Below are positions 6,757-11,581 of a stretch of DNA of 11,581 nucleotides, one piece after another; positions within the stretch are counted from its first letter, which is position 1; each line of letters starts with the position of its first letter. This DNA is from Clostridiales bacterium (GTDB lineage Bacteria > Bacillota > Clostridia > Oscillospirales > Oscillospiraceae): the NCBI GenBank assembly GCA_021199695.1, contig JAJQHP010000127.1:1-11581 (forward strand), given 5' to 3'. The position numbers were made by a program, and so were the translations under genes. Under the pieces are notes generated by a model. The model had not been told where the DNA came from. It was given only the letters and a program-made list of their open reading frames with translations, and ran no database searches.

Positions 6757-6792
6757 GAACCGCTCTCCCAAACGGAGAGCGGTTCATTTTTT
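6757..6792 (+). terminator. Terminator of the glycerophosphotransferase operon
   Basis: GAACCGCTCTCC (6757-6768) pairs perfectly with GGAGAGCGGTTC (6774-6785) around CAAAC, followed by ATTTTTTA. It lies 15 bases after the stop codon. Confidence 0.95.
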
Positions 6793-6851
6793 AGGCCTGT
6801 CGGCCGGAGTATCATGGGACCATGGCGCAGAAGGAAAGAAAATTTGCCCCT

Positions 6852-6873
6852 TTAAGCTCCCCTTAAGCTCCCC
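6852..6873 (+). promoter_or_regulatory. Two tandem 11-bp repeats, probable response-regulator site
   Basis: TTAAGCTCCCC occurs twice head to tail (6852-6862, 6863-6873). OmpR/PhoB-type regulators bind direct repeats with an 11-bp period at activated promoters. Here the repeats cover the place of a -35 box for a possible -10 TATCCT (6878-6883). No good -35 hexamer is seen, which fits an activator-dependent promoter. The regulator is not in the window. Confidence 0.55.
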
Positions 6874-6909
6874 GGTGTATCCTGTTGCCACAAAAGGAGA
6901 TGATCCATT

Positions 6910-8886
6910 ATGAAATCATGCAAAAAGCTCCTCTCCATCCTCTGCGCCCTGGCGCTGGCCCTGTTGGTGACGGCCTGCTCCTCCACGGAGAGCGAGGATA
7001 CATCGGAGACGGATACCACCACAGAGACCGAAACCACCGAGACCGACGAAGTGGAGGAGACCTCCGCCGACACGGAGACTACCACCCAGGTGGGCCAGAT
7101 CACCGCCATCGACGGTTCCACCGTCACCCTCCAGCTGGGGGAGCTGACCGGAATGTCCGGCGGCGGCTTCGACGGCGAGGCTCCGGAGCTGCCTGACGGC
7201 GAGGAGATGGGGGACGGGGAAGCTCCCGAGATGCCCGACGGGGAAGCGCCCTCCGATGTCCCCTCCGACGGCGAGGCCCCCAGCGGCGGCGATGGAGCCC
7301 CCTCCGGGGATGGCGAGGCCCCTGACGACCTGCCCACCGACGGCGAGGGCGGGGACTTTGACGGCGAAATGCCCGACGGGGACGGCGATTTTGACGGCGA
7401 AATGCCGGAGGGCGGCGGCTTCGACGGCGAAATGCCCGACAGCCAGGGCGGCGGCATGGGCGGCAGCGGCTTTACCGCCGGGGACGAGAGCCTGATTCTG
7501 GACCTGACCGACGTGACGATCACCCTGTCCGACGGGGAGACGGGGAGCGTCTCCGACCTGGCAGTGGACGATATCCTGCAAATCGAGTACGACGCAGACG
7601 GGGCCGTGTCCTCCGTCACCGTGCTGTCCCTGACCGGCGGCATGGGCAGCGGCGATATGGGCGGCAGCTTCGGCGGCGACTCCACCGAGGTGGAGCAGGG
7701 CACCGCCGCCAACACCATCGACGAGGACGGGGACTACTCCGGCGGGACCTACACCTCCACCGGGGACGATGAGAACGCCCTCCGGGTGGACGGGGCCACC
7801 GTCACCCTGGACGGCATCACGGTGGATAAGTCCGCCGGATCTACCTCCAACACCGAGACCGGCGACTTCTACGGCATGAACGCCGCCCTGCTGGCCACCG
7901 ACGGGGCGGACGTGACCATCACCAACGCAACCGTCACCTCCTCCGCCCAGAACGGCAACGGCGTGTTCAGCTACGGAGAGGGGACCACCGTCACCATCTC
8001 TGACTCTGTCATCACCACCACCGCGGACAACTCCGGCGGCATCCAGACCACCGGCGGCGGTACTACCATCGCGTCCAATCTGACGGTGGAGACCTCCGGC
8101 AGCTCCTCCGCCGCCATCCGCTCCGACCGGGGCGGCGGCACGGTAAACGTGGACGGTGGCACCTACACCACCAACGGCTACAACTCCCCGGCGGTCTACT
8201 CCACCGCGGACATCACCGTGGCCAACGCTATCCTGACCGCCAACAGCTCCGAGGCCCTGGTCATCGAGGGGGAGAACTCCATCGCCCTCACCGACTGCGA
8301 CGTGTACGGCAACATGAGCGACACCCAGGGCACCAGCTCGGATGAGAACGTCCACTCCGTCATGATCTACCAGTCCATGTCCGGCGACGCCGAGGTGGGG
8401 ACCTCCACCTTCTCCATGACGGGCGGCACCCTGACCAGCAACAACGGGGACGTGATCTATGTCACCAACACCCACTGTGTCCTGACCCTGTCCGGCGTGA
8501 CCATCGTGAACAACGAGACGGACGGCAACCTGCTCACCGTCACCGGTAACAGCGCCAGCCACGGCTGGGGCAGCGCAGGCTCCAACGGCGCTCAGGTGGA
8601 GTTCACCGCCGACGGCCAGACCCTGGAGGGCGATATTGTGGTGGACACCATCTCCACCCTGGAGATGACGCTGACGAACGGCTCCGACTTTACCGGCACG
8701 GTCAACATCGTGGAAAACGCCGAGGGCGGCGACGCGGTGGAGGATAACGCCGTTATCACCGTGGAGTCCGGCTGCACCTGGACCCTCACCGGGGACTGCA
8801 CCGTCACCAGCCTGACCAACAACGGCACCATCAACTTTAACGGCTACACCATCACCCTGGCGGACGGGACGGTGCTGAGCGAGTGA
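6910..8886 (+). CDS. Secreted lipoprotein with acidic DGE repeats and C-terminal beta-helix
   Basis: 658 residues. The signal peptide ends in a lipobox (LLVTAC), so Cys23 should be lipidated and the protein anchored outside the membrane. Residues 24-60 are a Thr/Glu-rich stalk. Residues 61-80 (VGQITAIDGSTVTLQLGE) and about 190-242 (SLILDLTDVTITL ... LAVDDILQIEYDADGAVSSVTVL) look like two parts of one small beta domain of DUF5666-like pattern. Between them (about 86-186) lies an acidic Gly/Asp/Pro region built on DGEAP/DGEMP units with DGDGDFDGE stretches that could bind calcium. Residues about 262-658 are rich in short TVTLDGI/DVTITNATV strands with Asn and Gly turns, typical of a right-handed beta-helix of the pectin-lyase type. 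Function is unrecognised; adhesion or carbohydrate binding is plausible, and no catalytic motif is seen. The SD (AAAAGGAGATGATCC, 6892-6906) has one mismatch to full anti-SD complementarity. No canonical terminator follows. Confidence 0.85.
   Translation: MKSCKKLLSILCALALALLVTACSSTESEDTSETDTTTETETTETDEVEETSADTETTTQVGQITAIDGSTVTLQLGELTGMSGGGFDGEAPELPDGEEMGDGEAPEMPDGEAPSDVPSDGEAPSGGDGAPSGDGEAPDDLPTDGEGGDFDGEMPDGDGDFDGEMPEGGGFDGEMPDSQGGGMGGSGFTAGDESLILDLTDVTITLSDGETGSVSDLAVDDILQIEYDADGAVSSVTVLSLTGGMGSGDMGGSFGGDSTEVEQGTAANTIDEDGDYSGGTYTSTGDDENALRVDGATVTLDGITVDKSAGSTSNTETGDFYGMNAALLATDGADVTITNATVTSSAQNGNGVFSYGEGTTVTISDSVITTTADNSGGIQTTGGGTTIASNLTVETSGSSSAAIRSDRGGGTVNVDGGTYTTNGYNSPAVYSTADITVANAILTANSSEALVIEGENSIALTDCDVYGNMSDTQGTSSDENVHSVMIYQSMSGDAEVGTSTFSMTGGTLTSNNGDVIYVTNTHCVLTLSGVTIVNNETDGNLLTVTGNSASHGWGSAGSNGAQVEFTADGQTLEGDIVVDTISTLEMTLTNGSDFTGTVNIVENAEGGDAVEDNAVITVESGCTWTLTGDCTVTSLTNNGTINFNGYTITLADGTVLSE
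7357..7436 (+). repeat. Coding tandem repeat (DFDGEMP units)
   Basis: The 17-mer TTTGACGGCGAAATGCC occurs at 7357-7373 and 7390-7406, and with one change at 7420-7436, giving periods of 33 and 30 bases. It encodes F-D-G-E-M-P with acidic flanks. Weaker DGEAP units continue upstream to about 7165. Both periods are multiples of three, so copy-number change would keep the frame. Confidence 0.85.
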
Positions 8887-8897
8887 TGGGGTAATTG

Positions 8898-9069
8898 CGA
8901 ATTCGCCGAAAGAGTTCAGCAAGTGGAAAGTGCCTGCTGCACTCCCCTTGGCTCCCTCTTTGAGGCAGGGAGCGAAGCGGAAGTGCCGCTTGACGGCGGA
9001 GCTGTCAGCGAAGCTGACTGAGGGAGAGCGGCACGCACCCACGATAAGCTACGCACTACGGCGCACTCG
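8898..9069. repeat. MITE-like repeat, unit 1
   Basis: Begins with CGAATTCGCCG and ends with AGCTACGCACTACGGCG followed by CACTCG, a degenerate copy of the right end of unit 2. Inside are short hairpins: GGCTCCC...GGGAGC, and GTCAGC-GAA-GCTGAC (9004-9018), the core of a repeat family I know from gut Clostridia. Its first 49 bases (8898-8946) are identical to the start of unit 2. It starts 11 bases after the lipoprotein stop codon, and its hairpins may serve as that gene's 3' boundary. I see no coding capacity. Confidence 0.75.
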
Positions 9070-9082
9070 TGGGGAGTTGGTA

Positions 9083-9357
9083 CGAATTCGCCGAAAGAGT
9101 TCAGCAAGTGGAAAGTGCCTGCTGCACTCCCTCAGTCTGCCCTTTGGGCAGCCAGCTCCCTCGGAGAGGGAGCCAAGGGGTGCGCTGCAATCTTCTAGGC
9201 TCCCTGCCTCGGAGAGGGAGCCAAGGGGTTATGCCAGACCCTTGCCTCCCCCTTTGAGGCGAAGTGCCGCCGTAGGCGGTAGAGGTGGCACGGCGTCAGC
9301 CGTGACGGAGGGAGAGCGGTACGCACTCCCAATCAGCTACGCACTACGGCGAATTCG
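9083..9357. repeat. MITE-like repeat, unit 2, with a nested partial copy
   Basis: Bounded by CGAATTCGCCG (9083-9093) and its reverse complement CGGCGAATTCG (9347-9357). Over the following 37 bases the ends continue as an imperfect inverted repeat (about 24 matches by eye). The interior holds a 21-base block CTCGGAGAGGGAGCCAAGGGG twice (9160-9180 and 9208-9228), which indicates that a related element inserted into, or duplicated within, this one. TTG lies just outside both ends of the whole 8898-9357 block and might be a short target duplication. No transposase is present; any movement would need one supplied in trans. Confidence 0.75.
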
Positions 9358-9385
9358 TTGCTGTTCCACCCACACCCAACAATTT

Positions 9386-9414
9386 TTGACAAAGTGTCCA
9401 TCATATGCTATACT
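9386..9414 (+). promoter_or_regulatory. Strong promoter of the 88-residue gene
   Basis: TTGACA (9386-9391), a 17-base spacer ending in TGC, then TATACT (9409-9414): a full -35, an extended -10 and one mismatch in the -10. It starts 28 bases after the MITE-like block. The start is expected near 9421. Confidence 0.9.
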
Positions 9415-9447
9415 GTCATACAGACCCAAGTGAAAGGACTCCTTGTC

Positions 9448-9714
9448 ATGCTCGCAACCAGACGGAAAATGAAACCGGGCCGGGAGGCGTCTCTCGACCC
9501 CCGGGACATCCAGGCCCTGTATATCACCGGCGGCGTCCGGCCCGGCTACTTTCAGGTGGCCGATCTGTGGGACTACCTGGACTACAACCCGGGCTATATC
9601 CAGGTGAACGTGGGGAGCTTCCCCAACCTGGTGGCGGTGGAGGGGGCGCGATACGTCCGCTCCGCCCGGAGCGCCAGAGGGCGGGACTGCCTGTTTGACC
9701 TGCCCGGAGAGTAG
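9448..9714 (+). CDS. Small orphan protein, 88 residues, unknown function
   Basis: The translation is MLATRRKMKPGREASLDPRD followed by a compact, aromatic-rich body (GYFQVADLWDYLDYNPGYIQVNVGSF) and a basic tail. I do not recognise a domain. There is no signal peptide or membrane segment, so it is probably cytoplasmic. The start at 9448 is set by SD AAAGGA (9433-9438) 9 bases ahead and by the promoter at 9386-9414, which leaves a 27-base leader; ATG 9469 is an alternative with a poor SD. It stands alone, between the repeat block and a convergent operon. The dedicated near-consensus promoter, the ribosome site and GC-rich coding codons like the neighbours' support a real gene. Confidence 0.75.
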   Translation: MLATRRKMKPGREASLDPRDIQALYITGGVRPGYFQVADLWDYLDYNPGYIQVNVGSFPNLVAVEGARYVRSARSARGRDCLFDLPGE

Positions 9715-9716
9715 TG

Positions 9717-9757
9717 GCTGGTGATTAGTGGCTAGTGGTTAGTGACTGGTCACTGGG
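9717..9757. repeat. TAGTG-rich short repeats with a small palindrome
   Basis: GTGATTAGTGGCTAGTGG and then TTAGTGAC repeat the pentamer TAGTG, followed by the palindrome AGTGAC-TG-GTCACT (9741-9754). It lies just after the 88-residue gene's stop. No function is evident. Confidence 0.5.
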
Positions 9758-9775
9758 CACCATACGATGAATTGA

Positions 9776-9823
9776 ACACGGCCCCGGCACAAGCGGTTTG
9801 CTGTGCCGGGGCCGTGTGTTTTG
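9776..9823. terminator. Strong hairpin terminator between convergent genes
   Basis: A 16-bp perfect stem, ACACGGCCCCGGCACA (9776-9791) with TGTGCCGGGGCCGTGT (9802-9817), around a 10-base loop. On the plus strand GTTTTG follows. On the minus strand the T-run is poor. It ends the small gene and probably also the minus-strand operon, whose last stop codon is at 9827. Confidence 0.8.
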
Positions 9824-9826
9824 TCA

Positions 9827-10867
9827 TCAGACGTCTCCCTCCGGGGCCAGTACCTCCTCCACAGTATCCTCCGGCTCTGTGACAGTGAGAATATCGCTGC
9901 TCGCATCCAGAGCGTCTGTCACATCCAGGCAGAAGTCCGCCACCGACTGGTGGTCTGCCGCCACGGTGACAGAGGCGGGAACGTCCTCCCCGGTGGGGTC
10001 GCCGTCGCTGTCCACCGCCTGGAGATACCAGGGGAGGCTGGCGGGCCGGTAGACAAAGACGTAGAGGGTCAGCTCGCTGTCCACCGCCGGGTAGATGCTG
10101 AGGTTCACCTGCTCATCGTCCTCGTCCGGATAGCAGGAGGGGGTACAGTCGCCCACAGAGGCCAGCACGCCCCCGGCCCACTCGTCCGTCTGGAACCGGA
10201 GGATACAGACCTGTCCGTCGGCCAGCTCGTCCTCCACGGAATCCAGCCATTGGGCTGCCTCGTCGCAGTCCTCCAGGTCGTCCTCCGTGACGGCGGTAAA
10301 GACGGAGTAAAAGCTGTCATCGGAAAAGTAACTGTCGTCGGAAAAGTAATAGGAGTAGGAGCTGTCAAAGTCGCTGACGAGCAGGTTGGCACCGTATCCC
10401 ATGGCACCCAGGGCCAGCAGTACCACCAGCACCACCGGGACGATCAGCAGCAGCAACAGCACCAGCCACAGCCTGTCCTTCCGCCGGACGGGAGGGGTGA
10501 CGCCGCTGTCCGGGTCGAGAGGCGTCCCGCACTGGGGGCAGAGCTTCCAACCCGGCTCCAGCGGTCTGCCGCAGCCGGGGCAGCTGGCCCGGAGGGTGGC
10601 TCCGCAGTTGGGACAGCGGGTGAATTGCAGCTCCACCGTCTGACCGCACTGGGGACACTGATAGTCCCCCCGGTTGCTCCGGACCAGCAGGTAGATGATG
10701 ACGCCGATGCAGTAGGGCACCAGCAGCACCACCAGCGTCCAGAGCACCCGGTTCATCCCCCGCCGCCCGGCGTCCTGCCAGACGTAGACCCCCAGGGCGA
10801 TGACGATGCCCAGGGCCAGAACGAGGATGAGAACAGCAATTACAGAGACTCCTGTAGCGATTGCCAT
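9827..10867 (-). CDS. Membrane protein with double zinc ribbon and acidic outer domain
   Basis: 346 residues. Two N-terminal membrane helices (about 5-28 and 41-62; VLWTLVVLLVPYCIGVIIYLLVRSNRG resembles PLDc_N-type segments) are followed by a double zinc ribbon: CPQC (71/74) with CPNC (85/88), and CPGC (96/99) with CPQC (110/113), matching DZR-type domains. A third helix lies at about 132-157. The rest (about 160-346) is acidic, Ser/Tyr/Asp-rich and cysteine-containing, probably outside the cell, with no domain I recognise. Start ATG at 10867 has SD AAGGAGGG (10875-10882) at 7 bases. A 410-residue version starting at 11059 is rejected because it lacks such a site. Its start lies 28 bases inside the upstream gene, so translation is coupled. 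As third gene after a sigma factor, it may sense or transmit an envelope signal (inference). Confidence 0.82.
   Translation of the reverse strand: MAIATGVSVIAVLILVLALGIVIALGVYVWQDAGRRGMNRVLWTLVVLLVPYCIGVIIYLLVRSNRGDYQCPQCGQTVELQFTRCPNCGATLRASCPGCGRPLEPGWKLCPQCGTPLDPDSGVTPPVRRKDRLWLVLLLLLIVPVVLVVLLALGAMGYGANLLVSDFDSSYSYYFSDDSYFSDDSFYSVFTAVTEDDLEDCDEAAQWLDSVEDELADGQVCILRFQTDEWAGGVLASVGDCTPSCYPDEDDEQVNLSIYPAVDSELTLYVFVYRPASLPWYLQAVDSDGDPTGEDVPASVTVAADHQSVADFCLDVTDALDASSDILTVTEPEDTVEEVLAPEGDV
10314..10349 (-). repeat. 18-bp tandem duplication inside the zinc-ribbon gene
   Basis: Two head-to-tail copies (10314-10331, 10332-10349) differ at one base and encode the doubled YFSDDS unit (YYFSDDSYFSDDSF) right after the third membrane helix. 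In-frame, so the length of the acidic outer stalk could vary between strains. Confidence 0.75.
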
Positions 10868-11145
10868 GATGAATCCCTCCTTAATACGAAGTAGACCGCC
10901 AGCTCCGTCACTGCCGTCAGCAGGGAGGAGAGCAGGCCGAACCCGACTGCCTTGTCCAGCCAGGGGAACTGTTGGAGCAACGGCGGGGGCAGCAGACGGA
11001 ACAGGCTCCACGCCAGCACCGCCAGGGCGAGCGCCAGCAGGGCCGTCAGCAGGATGCACCGGTTCCGTTCCCGCCGGGCCAGACGCTGCTCCAGCTCCGC
11101 CCGGGTGAGCCGGGGCGGGTCGTATTGCTCAAAATCCATCTTCAT
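10840..11145 (-). CDS. Small two-helix membrane protein, candidate anti-sigma factor
   Basis: 101 residues. A charged cytoplasmic N-terminus (YDPPRLTRAELEQRLARRERNR) with coiled or helical character precedes two membrane helices (about 30-50 and 66-88) joined by LLPPPLLQQFPWLDK. The protein ends with a short polar tail. ATG 11145 has a perfect SD, AGGAGGTGG (11153-11161), at 7 bases; the start overlaps the sigma factor's last codons by 17 bases. The 3' end overlaps the zinc-ribbon gene by 28 bases. Genes directly after ECF sigma factors usually encode their anti-sigma factors, membrane proteins with a cytoplasmic sigma-binding part. That position and topology suggest the same here, but I recognise no known anti-sigma motif such as the zinc-binding HxxxCxxC. 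Confidence 0.75.
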   Translation of the reverse strand: MKMDFEQYDPPRLTRAELEQRLARRERNRCILLTALLALALAVLAWSLFRLLPPPLLQQFPWLDKAVGFGLLSSLLTAVTELAVYFVLRRDSSWQSLQESL

Positions 11146-11581
11146 CCGTGAGCCACCTCCTCAGCGTCTCTCTGGCCCGGGCCAGCCGGGACTTGACCGT
11201 TCCCTCCGGCAGATTCAGCAGCCGGGCGGTCTCTTTGATGTCGTGTCCGTTGAAGTAGTACAAAATGACCGGGAGCCGGAGCCGGTCGGGGAGCCTGTCC
11301 AGGGCGGCATACAGGTCGGACCGGTCCTCCTGTTCCGGGGCGGCGGCGCTGTTGATGGCCTCGTCCTGGGCCTCCCAGGTGGGGAAGCTCAGGGTGACGA
11401 TGCGCCGTTTCAGCCGCCGCAGCCCGTCCCGGTAGAGATTGACACAGATCCGGGCAGCCCAGGGCTCGAAGGGGACCTCCGGGCGGTAGCTGTCCCAGCT
11501 CTGGAGGATGCGGAGCCAGGTGTCCTGATAGAGCTCCTCCGCCTCCTCCCGGTTGCGGCAGAGACGCATACACAGACCAAA
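11129..11581 (-). CDS. ECF-type sigma-70 factor (5' end outside window)
   Basis: 150 residues are visible and the frame stays open to the window edge, so the start is missing. Region 2 is seen as MRLCRNREEAEELYQDTWLRILQSWDSYRPEVPFEPWAARICVNLYRD and region 4 as ALDRLPDRLRLPVILYYFNGHDIKETARLLNLPEGTVKSRLARARETLRRWL, with the helix-turn-helix in the latter. Region 3 is absent, as in group IV sigma factors. An internal ATG at 11567-11569 is not a plausible start because it would cut region 2; the codons before it (FGLC) continue the family pattern. The gene heads a minus-strand operon with the two-helix protein and the zinc-ribbon protein. Its own promoter, which would show whether it autoregulates, is outside the window. 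Confidence 0.93.
   Translation of the reverse strand, partial: FGLCMRLCRNREEAEELYQDTWLRILQSWDSYRPEVPFEPWAARICVNLYRDGLRRLKRRIVTLSFPTWEAQDEAINSAAAPEQEDRSDLYAALDRLPDRLRLPVILYYFNGHDIKETARLLNLPEGTVKSRLARARETLRRWLTDEDGF

Noticed and set aside
6916..9042. 708-residue minus-strand open frame opposite the lipoprotein
   Set aside because: It is a shadow of the repetitive GC-rich lipoprotein gene: the Gly/Val/His-rich translation is the antisense of Thr/Asp/Gly codons, and it extends into the repeat block.
8898..9357. CRISPR array
   Set aside because: Only two long copies plus nested blocks with inverted ends; no regular short repeats and spacers, and no cas genes.
8930..9433. 167-residue open frame across the MITE-like block
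   Set aside because: Its content is the repeat itself (REPRG units recur because the 21-base block is duplicated). It overlaps the promoter of the 88-residue gene and has no ribosome site.
10868..11059. Longer start (410 residues) for the zinc-ribbon protein
   Set aside because: The extra 64 residues are the out-of-frame reading of the two-helix protein, and the strong SD points to ATG 10867.
11567..11569. Internal ATG as the start of the ECF sigma factor
   Set aside because: Region 2 would be truncated and the frame continues with family-like residues to the window edge, so the true start lies outside.

Overview
The window looks like chromosomal DNA of a Gram-positive gut Firmicute of the Oscillospiraceae type (Flavonifractor/Pseudoflavonifractor/Lawsonibacter neighbourhood). 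This rests on the GC-rich coding sequence, strong GGAGG-type ribosome binding sites, consensus sigma-A promoters, a Firmicute NiaR regulator, TagF-type teichoic-acid transferases, and interspersed repeats with a GTCAGC-GAA-GCTGAC core that I know from this group. The assignment is inference; no 16S sequence is present.

Layout. 1-475 is a stable-RNA block: tRNA-Lys(CUU), tRNA-Glu(CUC), then a 5S rRNA gene with its own consensus promoter and terminator. An identical self-complementary 19-mer sits two bases before both tRNA-Lys and 5S. 516-3272 is a two-gene operon: a CLC antiporter resembling the fluoride branch, and a membrane protein with two CmpB-like halves, closed by a terminator. 3278-3864 is niaR on the minus strand, with a promoter and a palindromic operator at its start site. 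4136-6792 is a compact operon of two paralogous CDP-glycerol/ribitol glycerophosphotransferases joined by an ATGA overlap, with its own promoter and terminator.

6852-8886 holds a large secreted lipoprotein: a small beta domain split by an acidic DGE repeat region, followed by a beta-helix. It is preceded by two tandem 11-bp repeats that look like a response-regulator site. 8898-9357 is non-coding and made of nested MITE-like repeats with CGAATTCGCCG ends. 9386-9714 is an orphan 88-residue gene with a near-perfect extended -10 promoter. A strong hairpin at 9776-9823 separates it from a minus-strand operon (9827-11581). That operon reads, in transcription order, a 5'-truncated ECF sigma factor, a 101-residue two-helix membrane protein, and a membrane protein with a double zinc ribbon and an acidic outer domain. 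Consecutive genes overlap.

How the parts work together. Most of the window is cell-envelope and homeostasis function: anion export, teichoic-acid-type polymer synthesis, a surface lipoprotein and an ECF envelope-signalling cassette. The least explained parts are the sigma / two-helix / zinc-ribbon cassette, the split-domain lipoprotein with its direct-repeat promoter, and the processing-like hairpin shared by tRNA-Lys and 5S rRNA.
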